Source: Neisseriaceae bacterium (lineage in GTDB: Bacteria > Pseudomonadota > Gammaproteobacteria > Burkholderiales > UBA11063). Taken from it: 5,607 nt of DNA. Made by a program: the position numbers and the translations under genes. The stretch spans positions 1 through 5,607 of the forward strand of contig CANISK010000106.1 of assembly GCA_947470205.1 (NCBI GenBank), written 5' to 3'. Position 1 is the stretch's first letter; each line of letters opens with the position of its first letter. Positions 1 to 5,417 of the stretch are shown in pieces. The notes below the pieces were generated by a model that worked only from the letters and a program-made list of their open reading frames with translations, searched no databases and was not told where the DNA came from.

Positions 1-144
1 GGCGGGAATCCATTCAATGTAGATAGTCACCTTTTAAAATGAATGTTGGATGTTGTAAAACTGGATTCCCGACGACTTAGGGAATGACAACATTTATTGA
101 TTTCTTATGTCGAATTAGTATTTTATGAGGTTATGCAAGAGGTC
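1..144 (-). mobile_element. MITE-like repeat element, left copy, truncated by window start
   Basis: This is a partial copy of the element at 3850-4040, in the opposite orientation. Bases 1-151 are the reverse complement of 3843-3993 with only two mismatches (positions 17 and 41, matching 3977 and 3953) and no gaps. The terminal inverted repeat end (AGGTTATGCAAGAGGTC, 128-144) faces the hypothetical gene, and the other end lies before base 1. The seven bases after the end (145-151, TAATATA) are the complement of the TATATTA that flanks the right copy, and identity stops at 152. The copy contains one ATTCCC-N9-GGGAAT palindrome at 65-85 and the first bases of a second one. No transposase is present, so it would have to be moved in trans. 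The family is not assigned. Confidence 0.8.
65..85. repeat. dRS3-like palindrome (ATTCCC-N9-GGGAAT), left copy
   Basis: ATTCCC at 65-70 and GGGAAT at 80-85 are separated by nine bases, giving a 6-bp stem. The form resembles the neisserial dRS3 repeat (ATTCCC-N8-GGGAAT), known as a dispersed chromosomal repeat and phage insertion target. The resemblance is in pattern only and does not show common descent. Read on the minus strand, it is the first GC-rich hairpin after the hypothetical gene's stop and could slow or end transcription of the murB cluster, but no U-run follows it. Confidence 0.6.
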
Positions 145-160
145 TAATATACCATATTTA

Positions 161-889
161 TTAGCGATATTGATTTGTAATACTATCCGGATTTAACCAA
201 TATGGACAATAAGATTTTCCAGAATTATCATTAATCACCTCTTCATTATTGCGGTTAATTCTTACAAAAGCCTCATATTTATTAATTTTTGTAAGAATAT
301 GCTTCATGGTATTAGTTGTTTCATCTGTACTACTGGTCTTAATTCTAAATTTTGAAGCAACAAGAATATTAGTTATAAGGTCTTTAGAACATCCAATATC
401 TATCAAATCTTTTATCGCACTTTTCATTAATTCATCATTTATATTTTTAAAAGGCTTCTTAGAATTTGCCTCCTTTAACTGATATTTTCTAATTGTGTTT
501 ACAGCACAGTGAAATATACCCAAATTATTTCTATCATAAACAATTTGATTAGAAACGATCTTTTGAAAAGTTGGCATATCTTTTTCTATCTTATCTTCAA
601 AGTTTATCATTATTTCTTTTTTTATGCTTTTAATTTCATTGTCAGTCATGTTTCGATAGTTCAACAATATTTCTTCTTCTGGTATGGTAATCTCATTCTT
701 ATCAGCTTGAGTACTCACTAAAGAAAGTTTACTGTTAGATTGTCCGTTGCCAATTAAGTTATTTTGATAGTGGGCTACTTGTGATAAATTCAAAAATACG
801 TTACTCTGATTTTCTATATTTTGTTGCGTTTGTTGTTGCGTTTGGTTTGGAGATGTTGATATACAACACAATCCACAGAAAATATTCAT
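161..889 (-). CDS. Hypothetical protein with N-terminal cysteine cluster and Q/N-rich segment
   Basis: I do not recognise this 242-residue protein. Its N-terminus reads MNIFCGLCCIS, with cysteines at 5, 8 and 9. This is too short and has the wrong pattern for a standard lipobox or signal peptide. Residues 12-65 are rich in Q, N and S, contain a TQQQTQQ run coded by a 12-bp tandem repeat, and look disordered. Residues 66-210 are charged (many K, E, D) and look mainly helical, with a hydrophobic stretch near 160-178. The C-terminus has a YCPYW motif at 227-231. The gene lies 51 bp after dut on the same strand, so it may be the last gene of the transcript. The upstream sequence is A-rich with only a weak ribosome site, so the start is moderately sure. 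It ends with two TAA codons (163-158), ten bases before the repeat element. By eye it is more AT-rich than its neighbours and could be an accessory gene. It is an intact, long ORF, so I call it real. Confidence 0.7.
   Translation of the reverse strand: MNIFCGLCCISTSPNQTQQQTQQNIENQSNVFLNLSQVAHYQNNLIGNGQSNSKLSLVSTQADKNEITIPEEEILLNYRNMTDNEIKSIKKEIMINFEDKIEKDMPTFQKIVSNQIVYDRNNLGIFHCAVNTIRKYQLKEANSKKPFKNINDELMKSAIKDLIDIGCSKDLITNILVASKFRIKTSSTDETTNTMKHILTKINKYEAFVRINRNNEEVINDNSGKSYCPYWLNPDSITNQYR
821..844 (-). repeat. Two perfect tandem copies of a 12-bp unit in the hypothetical gene
   Basis: On the minus strand the unit CAAACGCAACAA occurs twice in a row (844-833 and 832-821). The unit is a multiple of three, so gain or loss of copies would lengthen or shorten the glutamine/threonine run (about residues 16-23) without a frameshift. 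Confidence 0.8.
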
Positions 890-940
890 AATTTTATCTT
901 TTATTACTCATTGTCAAGTTAAATGCGAAATATTTAGCAT

Positions 941-1390
941 CTACACACCGGTACTACCGAATCCACCAGTATTTCTATGTGAGATTTTAAAATCTTCTAC
1001 TATGTTAAAGTTTACAGTTGCAACCGGAACGATAACCAATTGGGCTATTCTATCCATTGGGGATAATTCAAAAATTTCATTTCCTCTATTCCATATTGAA
1101 ATAAACAGCTCCCCCTGATAGTCTGAATCTATAAGCCCTACCAAATTACCAAGCACGATACCATGTTTATGTCCAAGCCCAGAGCGAGGAAGTATCATGC
1201 CACAGTATTGTGGGTCTTCTATATATATTGCAATACCCGTTGGAACAAGGTGAGTTTGTCCACCTGATATAATCATTTTGTTATCAATACAGGCTCTTAA
1301 ATCTAGCCCAGCTGAGCCTTTTGTTGCATAATGAGGTAACATTTCACGAATTTGTGGGTTAATGATTTTTAATTGGATTTTGTTTAACAT
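941..1390 (-). CDS. dut: dUTP diphosphatase (trimeric dUTPase)
   Basis: Dut hydrolyses dUTP to dUMP and pyrophosphate in the cytoplasm. This keeps uracil out of DNA and supplies dUMP for thymidylate synthesis. All five motifs of the homotrimeric family are present in order: AGLDLRA (27-33), PRSGLG (68-73), the [15 protein letters not shown] block (81-95) with the expected catalytic Asp90, DRIAQLVI (113-120), and the C-terminal [10 protein letters not shown] arm (139-148) that closes over the nucleotide. The length of 149 residues is close to the E. coli enzyme (151). A good ribosome site, AAGGTGA, lies nine bases before the ATG. Only 17 bp separate it from the NlpD-like gene upstream, so the two are probably cotranscribed. 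In many proteobacteria dut lies next to coaBC, so its place after nlpD is less usual. The identification is secure. Confidence 0.97.
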   Translation of the reverse strand: MLNKIQLKIINPQIREMLPHYATKGSAGLDLRACIDNKMIISGGQTHLVPTGIAIYIEDPQYCGMILPRSGLGHKHGIVLGNLVGLIDSDYQGELFISIWNRGNEIFELSPMDRIAQLVIVPVATVNFNIVEDFKISHRNTGGFGSTGV

Positions 1391-1407
1391 GATAAATATT
1401 CACCTTT

Positions 1408-2016
1408 TTATTTGATAATTATATTTGGATCGATTGGTTTGCCATTTTGTCTTATTTCAAAATGTAGAAGTGGTTTTTTATTATTATCTTGTCCCATGGT
1501 GGCAATTTTTTGTCCCATTTTCACCATCTCACCCTCATGAACTAGGTTTTGTTGATTATTTGCATATGCGCTAATGAATATATTGTCATGTTTTATGATA
1601 ATTAGATTACCGTATCCTTTTAAACCATTACCGCTATAAACTACCTTACCATCTTTAACTGCAATAATTGGCTGACCTATTGCTCCGGTATAATTGATGC
1701 CTTTATTTGTTACTGTATATGGCTGAATGATTTTAGCGTTATTTATAGGTTTCATCCACTGTGTTTTTAAAATAGATTGATCTATTGGTGGTTGTGGATG
1801 GTAGGTATTGGTATTTTTTGTTGTTTGGTGGGTATTAGTTACCGGTGAATTCATGCTTCCCACTTGAGTATCATCTTGTTTGGGTGTTTGGATATGTTTA
1901 TGTTTTTTTGGGGTATTATGTGTAACGTTTACTACTGGGGCTGGTTTGGTACGAGTGGCACAATTTGTTAATATAATTGCAGTACATAATAGATATATTA
2001 GGGGTTTAAATTTCAT
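1408..2016 (-). CDS. nlpD: NlpD-like outer-membrane lipoprotein, degenerate LytM (M23) domain
   Basis: This is probably an envelope activator of N-acetylmuramoyl-L-alanine amidases during daughter-cell separation, the role of NlpD in E. coli. Residues 1-19 form a lipoprotein signal (positive start, hydrophobic core, LTNC at 16-19). Asn before the Cys is unusual, and Ala after it fits outer-membrane sorting. Residues 22-85 are a P/T/N/H/Q-rich linker. Residues 86-202 are the LytM domain, close to NlpD in GYGNLIIIKH (134-143) and GQKIATMG (168-175). Of the metal and catalytic positions of active M23 enzymes only His185 remains: GIN replaces GID (Asn108), YAN replaces YAH (Asn153), and Leu183 stands where the first His of HxH would be. 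It is therefore probably not a peptidase. At 202 residues it is much shorter than E. coli NlpD (379) and has no LysM domain. A ribosome site AGGAAG lies seven bases before the ATG, and the gene starts 18 bp after surE. An EnvC-type or other M23 factor is possible, but the surE neighbour favours NlpD. Confidence 0.85.
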   Translation of the reverse strand: MKFKPLIYLLCTAIILTNCATRTKPAPVVNVTHNTPKKHKHIQTPKQDDTQVGSMNSPVTNTHQTTKNTNTYHPQPPIDQSILKTQWMKPINNAKIIQPYTVTNKGINYTGAIGQPIIAVKDGKVVYSGNGLKGYGNLIIIKHDNIFISAYANNQQNLVHEGEMVKMGQKIATMGQDNNKKPLLHFEIRQNGKPIDPNIIIK

Positions 2017-2034
2017 ATGGATGCTTCCTATTGT

Positions 2035-2796
2035 TTATAATGTAAGTGCAGTAATTAATGGCATTTGTCTATAGTCTGTTGGGAGTAAATTAAGTGGTGT
2101 AATGGAGACTTTTTCTTGTTTTAGAAATACATCAATATCTGTTCCTTCTTTTATACTTGTGGGTTGATCTGGTTCTCCTTGCCAATACACTACATTACCC
2201 CTTGGGGTAATTTGCTTTTCCAATGGTTTATGATGAGGTCTCCTACCAAGTTCAGTGATTTCAAAACCCTTGATTTGATCAAATGGTTTATTTGGAATAT
2301 TTACATTCCACACAAATGGTTCGCTGTAAATATCGTGATTTTGGTGAATCCGATCTAAAAGATTCACAATTATAGCACTTGCATCCTTTAAATGATTAAA
2401 GTCTGGGCCTGGTGTGGATATCGCAATACTTGATATCCCATGAATAACGCCCTCGCGCGCCGCCCCTACAGTGCCCGAATAAAATACATCCTCCCCAATG
2501 TTTTCACCCAAATTTATCCCCGATAAAACCATATCCGGATAATTTTCTTTGGATTTATATACATATTGTAAACCAAGCCTTACGCTATCTGCTGGTGTGC
2601 TTGAGACAAAATATATTTTTTTTGATACCTCGGTGATTGAAATTGGCATATAAACTGCAATTGATTGCCCCGCACCACTTGAATTTCTTTCTGGTGCGAC
2701 AATTGTCACATCATGACCCGCAGCGTTTAATGAATGATATAGCGATAAAATACCATTTGCACGGTATCCATCGTCATTAGTTAATAATATTTTCAT
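2035..2796 (-). CDS. surE: 5'/3'-nucleotidase SurE
   Basis: SurE is a metal-dependent phosphatase that removes phosphate from nucleoside 5'- and 3'-monophosphates and, in some species, short polyphosphates. It is cytosolic and linked to stationary-phase survival. The family signature is complete: LLTNDDG at 4-10 with metal ligands Asp8 and Asp9, APERNSSG at 34-41 with Ser39, SGINLGENIG at 92-101 with Asn95, and YSGTVGAAREG at 106-116. The length of 253 residues matches E. coli SurE. The ATG overlaps the murB stop (ATGA, 2796-2793), which suggests translational coupling. It also has its own strong ribosome site, AAAGGTGA at 2803-2810 inside the murB coding end. In E. coli the order is surE-pcm-nlpD-rpoS; here the NlpD-like gene follows directly and pcm is missing. 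Confidence 0.97.
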   Translation of the reverse strand: MKILLTNDDGYRANGILSLYHSLNAAGHDVTIVAPERNSSGAGQSIAVYMPISITEVSKKIYFVSSTPADSVRLGLQYVYKSKENYPDMVLSGINLGENIGEDVFYSGTVGAAREGVIHGISSIAISTPGPDFNHLKDASAIIVNLLDRIHQNHDIYSEPFVWNVNIPNKPFDQIKGFEITELGRRPHHKPLEKQITPRGNVVYWQGEPDQPTSIKEGTDIDVFLKQEKVSITPLNLLPTDYRQMPLITALTL

Positions 2797-3815
2797 TTAT
2801 TATCACCTTTAATTACTATTGGCTCTATATTAAGTGTCACTCCATAGTAATTATATACTTTTTCTTGGATGTTGTGTGCTAAATTCAAAATCTCATCTTG
2901 TGTGCTATTGCCAAAATTAACCAATACTAACGCTTGCTTTTCATATATCCCCACGTTATTTTGTCTGTACCCCTTTAATTTTAAATTATCAATAAGCCAT
3001 CCAGCAGATATTTTAACACTGCTATCATTGTTTGCAATTGGATATACTGGTAAATTTGGATAATTCATTTTTAATTCATCGGCTTTATTTTTTGCAATAA
3101 TGGGATTATGAAAAAAACTTCCAACATTACCTAATATTTTTGGATCGGGTAATTTGTTACTTCTAACATTAATCACGTGTTGTCTTACATCTTGCGCTGT
3201 TAGATGTGGGTTATCTTTTAGGGATTGTAAATCTGTGTAGTTTATATTTAACTTAGGTTGTGCATAAAGCTCAAAAGTAACATCTATAATGATCCAATCT
3301 GGTTTGGTTTTAAATATGCTATTTCGATATGCAAAATTACAGTCTTGATTTGGAATATTTTTAAATATGTTGTTCTTTATATCATAAATAGTTACATCTT
3401 TAATAAAATTTTTAACCTCTACGCCATATGCACCGATATTTTGCATTGGGCTAGCTCCTACAGTGCCCGGAATGAGGCTTAGGTTTTCCAAACCATACCA
3501 ATTATTTGACACGGTATGCATAACCAGATCATCCCACAACTCTCCAGCCATTGATTTCACAAATATATTGCTATCATTTTCTTGTATTTTTGAAATACCA
3601 TGTAGAAGATTATGAATAACTATTCCATTATAATACTCAGGTAAAATCAGGTTACTTCCCTGCCCTAAAACAATAAAAGATAGGTTATGCTGTTTGATAA
3701 ATGCGGATATTGTTGATAAATCATCTACACTGGTTAATGCCACATAATATCTAGTTTGTGATTTAAGACCAAGGGTATTTAGTTTGGTAAGATCATAATT
3801 ATCAATAATTTCCAT
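2793..3815 (-). CDS. murB: UDP-N-acetylenolpyruvoylglucosamine reductase MurB (type I)
   Basis: MurB reduces the enolpyruvyl group of UDP-GlcNAc-enolpyruvate with NADPH, through bound FAD, to give UDP-MurNAc. This is the second committed step of peptidoglycan precursor synthesis, in the cytoplasm. FAD-binding features are NTLGL (13-17), GQGSNLIL (51-58) and PGTVGASPMQNIGAYG (116-131). The expected substrate and catalytic residues are present: Tyr163-Arg164 in FAYRNSIF, the proton donor Ser233 in GSFFHNP, and Glu331 in IEPIV near the C-terminus. The 340-residue length and the insertion around FAYRNSIF place it in the E. coli-like type I class. It seems to be the first gene of the right-to-left cluster. 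The ribosome site is weak (AGG at 3827-3829, 11 bases from the ATG). Only 27 bp separate the start from the TATATTA flank of the repeat element, so its promoter probably lies in or at the edge of that element. Confidence 0.97.
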   Translation of the reverse strand: MEIIDNYDLTKLNTLGLKSQTRYYVALTSVDDLSTISAFIKQHNLSFIVLGQGSNLILPEYYNGIVIHNLLHGISKIQENDSNIFVKSMAGELWDDLVMHTVSNNWYGLENLSLIPGTVGASPMQNIGAYGVEVKNFIKDVTIYDIKNNIFKNIPNQDCNFAYRNSIFKTKPDWIIIDVTFELYAQPKLNINYTDLQSLKDNPHLTAQDVRQHVINVRSNKLPDPKILGNVGSFFHNPIIAKNKADELKMNYPNLPVYPIANNDSSVKISAGWLIDNLKLKGYRQNNVGIYEKQALVLVNFGNSTQDEILNLAHNIQEKVYNYYGVTLNIEPIVIKGDNK

Positions 3816-3842
3816 AGTTATTTATACCTAAAAAATAACAAA

Positions 3843-3849
3843 TATATTA
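3843..3849. repeat. TATATTA direct repeat, left flank of the element
   Basis: This 7-bp TATATTA is matched exactly at 4041-4047 on the other side of the element and may be a target-site duplication. The same seven bases also border the left copy (complement at 145-151), so it could instead be a preferred target or part of the element end. Confidence 0.5.
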
Positions 3850-3869
3850 GACCTCTTGCATAACCTCAT

Positions 3870-3897
3870 AAAATACTAATTCGACATAAGAAATCAA
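3870..3897 (-). promoter_or_regulatory. Candidate sigma-70 promoter for the murB cluster, inside the element
   Basis: On the minus strand TTGATT (3897-3892) and TATTTT (3875-3870) are spaced by 16 bases. Each matches four of six consensus positions. Transcription would start near 3863 and run out of the element into murB, with a leader of about 48 bases. A second possible -10, TATATT (3846-3841), sits at the element junction but has no good -35. AT-rich DNA yields such matches by chance, so this is tentative. Confidence 0.35.
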
Positions 3898-3908
3898 TAA
3901 ATGTTGTC

Positions 3909-3929
3909 ATTCCCTAAGTCGTCGGGAAT
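3909..3929. repeat. dRS3-like palindrome (ATTCCC-N9-GGGAAT), right copy
   Basis: ATTCCC at 3909-3914 and GGGAAT at 3924-3929 are separated by nine bases. It is the counterpart of 65-85 in the left copy, with identical sequence on the opposite strand. Confidence 0.6.
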
Positions 3930-3984
3930 CCAGTTTTACAACATCCAACATTAATTTTAAAAGGTGACTATCTACACTGAATGG

Positions 3985-4004
3985 ATTCCCGCCTACGCGG
4001 GAAT
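3985..4004. repeat. dRS3-like 20-bp palindrome (ATTCCC-N8-GGGAAT)
   Basis: ATTCCCGC and GCGGGAAT form a perfect 8-bp stem around a CTAC loop, exactly the 20-bp ATTCCC-N8-GGGAAT form of the neisserial dRS3 repeat. Only its first part (1-9 on the other strand) is visible in the left copy. Similar repeats occur in several proteobacteria, so it does not identify the host. Confidence 0.65.
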
Positions 4005-4040
4005 GACATAAATTGGCACTTTTATAGGTTATGCAAGAAG

Positions 4041-4047
4041 TATATTA
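4041..4047. repeat. TATATTA direct repeat, right flank of the element
   Basis: This is an exact match of 3843-3849 in the same orientation, directly after the right terminal repeat. It is a possible target-site duplication, with the same caveat as for the left flank. Confidence 0.5.
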
Positions 4048-4100
4048 AATGATTGTAATTAATACGGCGAATGTGTTAAAAAAATAACAAATCGGAGGAG

Positions 4101-4229
4101 GTTTTGCTCAAAGAGTTTGAAGTCTGAGCGAGGCAAAAATAAAAAAATACGACGACGTGGACTAAATGTCCATAAGGAGTATTTTTTTATTTTTAACAAA
4201 GCTCAGGCTTCAAAATCAAAGAGCAAAAC
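4101..4229 (-). terminator. Large imperfect palindrome at the ychF 3' end, probable terminator
   Basis: Outer arms 4101-4129 and 4201-4229 are reverse complements at 24 of 29 positions, with perfect runs of 9, 7 and 6 bp around a poorly matched patch. A second pair, 4135-4150 and 4179-4194, is perfect over 16 bp and made of A-runs and T-runs. A third small hairpin, TGGAC-TAAAT-GTCCA, sits in the loop at 4158-4172. In the ychF transcript the small hairpin is followed within about ten bases by a U-rich tract (4148-4135), and the whole structure is followed by another U-run (4084-4078), as expected for intrinsic termination. T-tracts on both strands would let it work in both directions. One outer arm includes the last four ychF codons and its stop. 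It is much longer than a usual terminator, so it may also be a separate repeat element. Confidence 0.65.
4135..4194. repeat. Inner 16-bp perfect inverted repeat with nested hairpin
   Basis: The arm at 4135-4150 (five A, T, seven A, TAC) is exactly complementary to 4179-4194. The 28-base loop contains GACGACG, then TGGAC-TAAAT-GTCCA, then AAGGA. The A/T tracts give a U-rich stretch whichever strand is transcribed. Confidence 0.8.
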
Positions 4230-5307
4230 GAAAGTGCATGATATCTCCATCTTTCACAACATAATCTTTTCCTTCTAGGCGCATCTTACCAGCAGCTTTT
4301 GATCCACTTTCTCCTTGGTATTGGATAAAGTCATTATAGCTTATAACTTCTGCGCGGATAAACCCACGTTCAAAATCTGTATGAATAACTCCAGCAGACT
4401 GTGGAGCTGTGGCACCTATTGGGACGGTCCATGCACGCACTTCTTTTACCCCAGCGGTAAAATATGTCTGTAACCCAAGAAGTTTATATCCCGCGCTAAT
4501 TAAACGATTTAGCCCTGGTTCTTCCATCCCCATGTCTTTTAAGAATTCTAATTTATCTTCTGGATCCAATTCCCCAATTTCAGCTTCAATAGCGGCACAA
4601 ATTGACACAATTGGCGTTTTATCTTTATTGGCAAATTCGGTAAGTCTAGTTAAATGAGGGTTGTTGGTAAATCCATCATCATGAACGTTTGCCACATACA
4701 TAGCGGGTTTGATAGTGAGTAAACATAATGGCTTAAGAATTACCCTCTCTTCTTCTGTCAAATCCATTGTGCGTGCTGGTTGTCCTTCATTTAGATGAGG
4801 GATTAGTTTATTAATAACATTTACTAATAAAATAGCATCAGCATCACCACTTTTTACTTTTTTAGATTCACGAGTGACAACTTTTTCCAATGTTGATAAA
4901 TCAGCAAGAGCAAGCTCTGTGGTTATGACCTCGATATCGTCAATTGGATCAATTTTATTATTCACGTGTATGATGTTTGGATCGTCAAAACATCTCACCA
5001 CATTTATAATCGCATCAGTCTCACGAATATTGGCTAAAAATTGATTGCCAAGCCCCTCACCTTTACTTGCACCGGCAACCAGTCCCGCGATATCCACAAA
5101 TTCAACAATTGCAGATTGTATGCGTTCGGGATGAACTATATCACTAAGTTTAGCTAATCTATCATCTGGGACTTCTACAATCCCAATGTTTGGTTCAATC
5201 GTACAAAATGGATAATTTTCTGCTGCAATTGATGCTTTGGTGAGTGCGTTAAATAAGGTTGATTTGCCTACATTGGGTAAACCTACTATGCCAATTTTTA
5301 ATGCCAT
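4216..5307 (-). CDS. ychF: Ribosome-binding ATPase YchF (Obg family, OLA1-like)
   Basis: YchF is a cytoplasmic TRAFAC-class P-loop NTPase that prefers ATP to GTP, binds ribosomes, and in E. coli affects translation initiation and the oxidative stress response. The P-loop GLPNVGKST is at 9-17, the switch region PFCTIEPN at 33-40, and the G3 motif DIAG at 72-75 is followed by the family-typical [13 protein letters not shown] (79-91). The G4-equivalent region, NVNEDGF in E. coli, reads NVHDDGF (207-213), so the Glu of the NxxE motif is Asp. The C-terminal TGS domain covers about 280-363 and contains [14 protein letters not shown] and [13 protein letters not shown]. The length of 363 residues equals E. 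coli YchF, so start and end are well supported. The ribosome site GAGGAA lies eight bases before the ATG. It is divergent from deoB, and its last codons form part of the palindrome downstream. Confidence 0.98.
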   Translation of the reverse strand: MALKIGIVGLPNVGKSTLFNALTKASIAAENYPFCTIEPNIGIVEVPDDRLAKLSDIVHPERIQSAIVEFVDIAGLVAGASKGEGLGNQFLANIRETDAIINVVRCFDDPNIIHVNNKIDPIDDIEVITTELALADLSTLEKVVTRESKKVKSGDADAILLVNVINKLIPHLNEGQPARTMDLTEEERVILKPLCLLTIKPAMYVANVHDDGFTNNPHLTRLTEFANKDKTPIVSICAAIEAEIGELDPEDKLEFLKDMGMEEPGLNRLISAGYKLLGLQTYFTAGVKEVRAWTVPIGATAPQSAGVIHTDFERGFIRAEVISYNDFIQYQGESGSKAAGKMRLEGKDYVVKDGDIMHFRFAL

Positions 5308-5354
5308 TTGATGTATTCCTCTTTTTTAATGTAAAATTTATCTTTTAATGTCGA

Positions 5355-5363
5355 ATTGTATCA
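5355..5363 (-). promoter_or_regulatory. Extended -10 promoter candidate for ychF
   Basis: On the minus strand TGATACAAT is an extended -10 (TGn plus TACAAT, five of six consensus bases). Transcription would begin near 5349, giving a leader of about 40 bases. There is no good -35, as is common with extended -10 promoters. A TCGACA/TACATT pair nearer the gene (about 5356-5329) is a weaker alternative. Confidence 0.45.
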
Positions 5364-5370
5364 TTTACTG

Positions 5371-5379
5371 TGATAAAAT
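5371..5379 (+). promoter_or_regulatory. Extended -10 promoter candidate for deoB
   Basis: TGATAAAAT is an extended -10 (TGn plus TAAAAT, five of six consensus bases). A start near 5386 would leave a leader of about 32 bases carrying the ribosome site AAAGGTG (5405-5411). No convincing -35 or DeoR/CytR-type operator is visible. Confidence 0.45.
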
Positions 5380-5417
5380 CGCTATTTATTTGTTAACCTG
5401 ATTTAAAGGTGTTTAAT

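Larger units (their letters stand above)
3850..4040 (+). mobile_element. MITE-like repeat element, complete right copy (about 191 bp)
   Basis: This is a non-coding element with imperfect terminal inverted repeats. TCTTGCATAACCT at 3854-3866 is matched in reverse complement at 4026-4038, and similarity continues inward through CATAAAA / ATAAAA. It is flanked by direct TATATTA repeats. Inside are two ATTCCC...GGGAAT palindromes (3909-3929 and 3985-4004). The outer halves of these also pair with each other (GTCATTCCC 3906-3914 with GGGAATGAC 3999-4007), so one strand can fold into a large branched hairpin. Bases 3843-3993 match the left copy (151-1) at 149 of 151 positions. No transposase is encoded. 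It separates murB from ychF and fills most of the gene-free stretch 3816-4215. The parent transposon family is not identified. Confidence 0.75.

Noticed and set aside
249..721. Two plus-strand ORFs (77 and 70 codons) opposite the hypothetical gene
   Set aside because: They are antisense to a longer ORF, their hydrophobic composition fits translation of the complement of AT-rich coding DNA, and they lack ribosome sites.
891..917. TTGACA (917-912) and TAAAAT (896-891) as a promoter for the hypothetical gene
   Set aside because: The spacer is only 15 bp and the transcript would start inside codon 2, after the ATG.
1408..2016. Active zinc endopeptidase of the M23 family
   Set aside because: The expected metal and catalytic positions are replaced by Asn108, Asn153 and Leu183; only His185 remains.
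3981..4052. Small plus-strand ORF of 23 residues starting MDSRLRGND, with AAGGTG upstream
   Set aside because: It lies wholly inside the repeat element. Peptides of this type are typical artefacts of ATTCCCGC...GCGGGAAT repeats, and nothing suggests translation.
3816..4215. CRISPR array, tRNA or transposase gene in the gene-free stretch
   Set aside because: There are no regularly spaced repeats, no cloverleaf with a TTCRA-type arm, and no ORF of useful length. The stretch is explained by the element and the palindrome.
4409..4657. Plus-strand ORF of 82 codons inside ychF
   Set aside because: It is a shadow of a strongly conserved gene on the other strand, with no recognisable protein features.
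5369..5384. Possible CRP site beginning TGTGA upstream of deoB
   Set aside because: Only one half-site is good. The second (CGCTA against TCACA) does not match, and TGTGA overlaps the extended -10.
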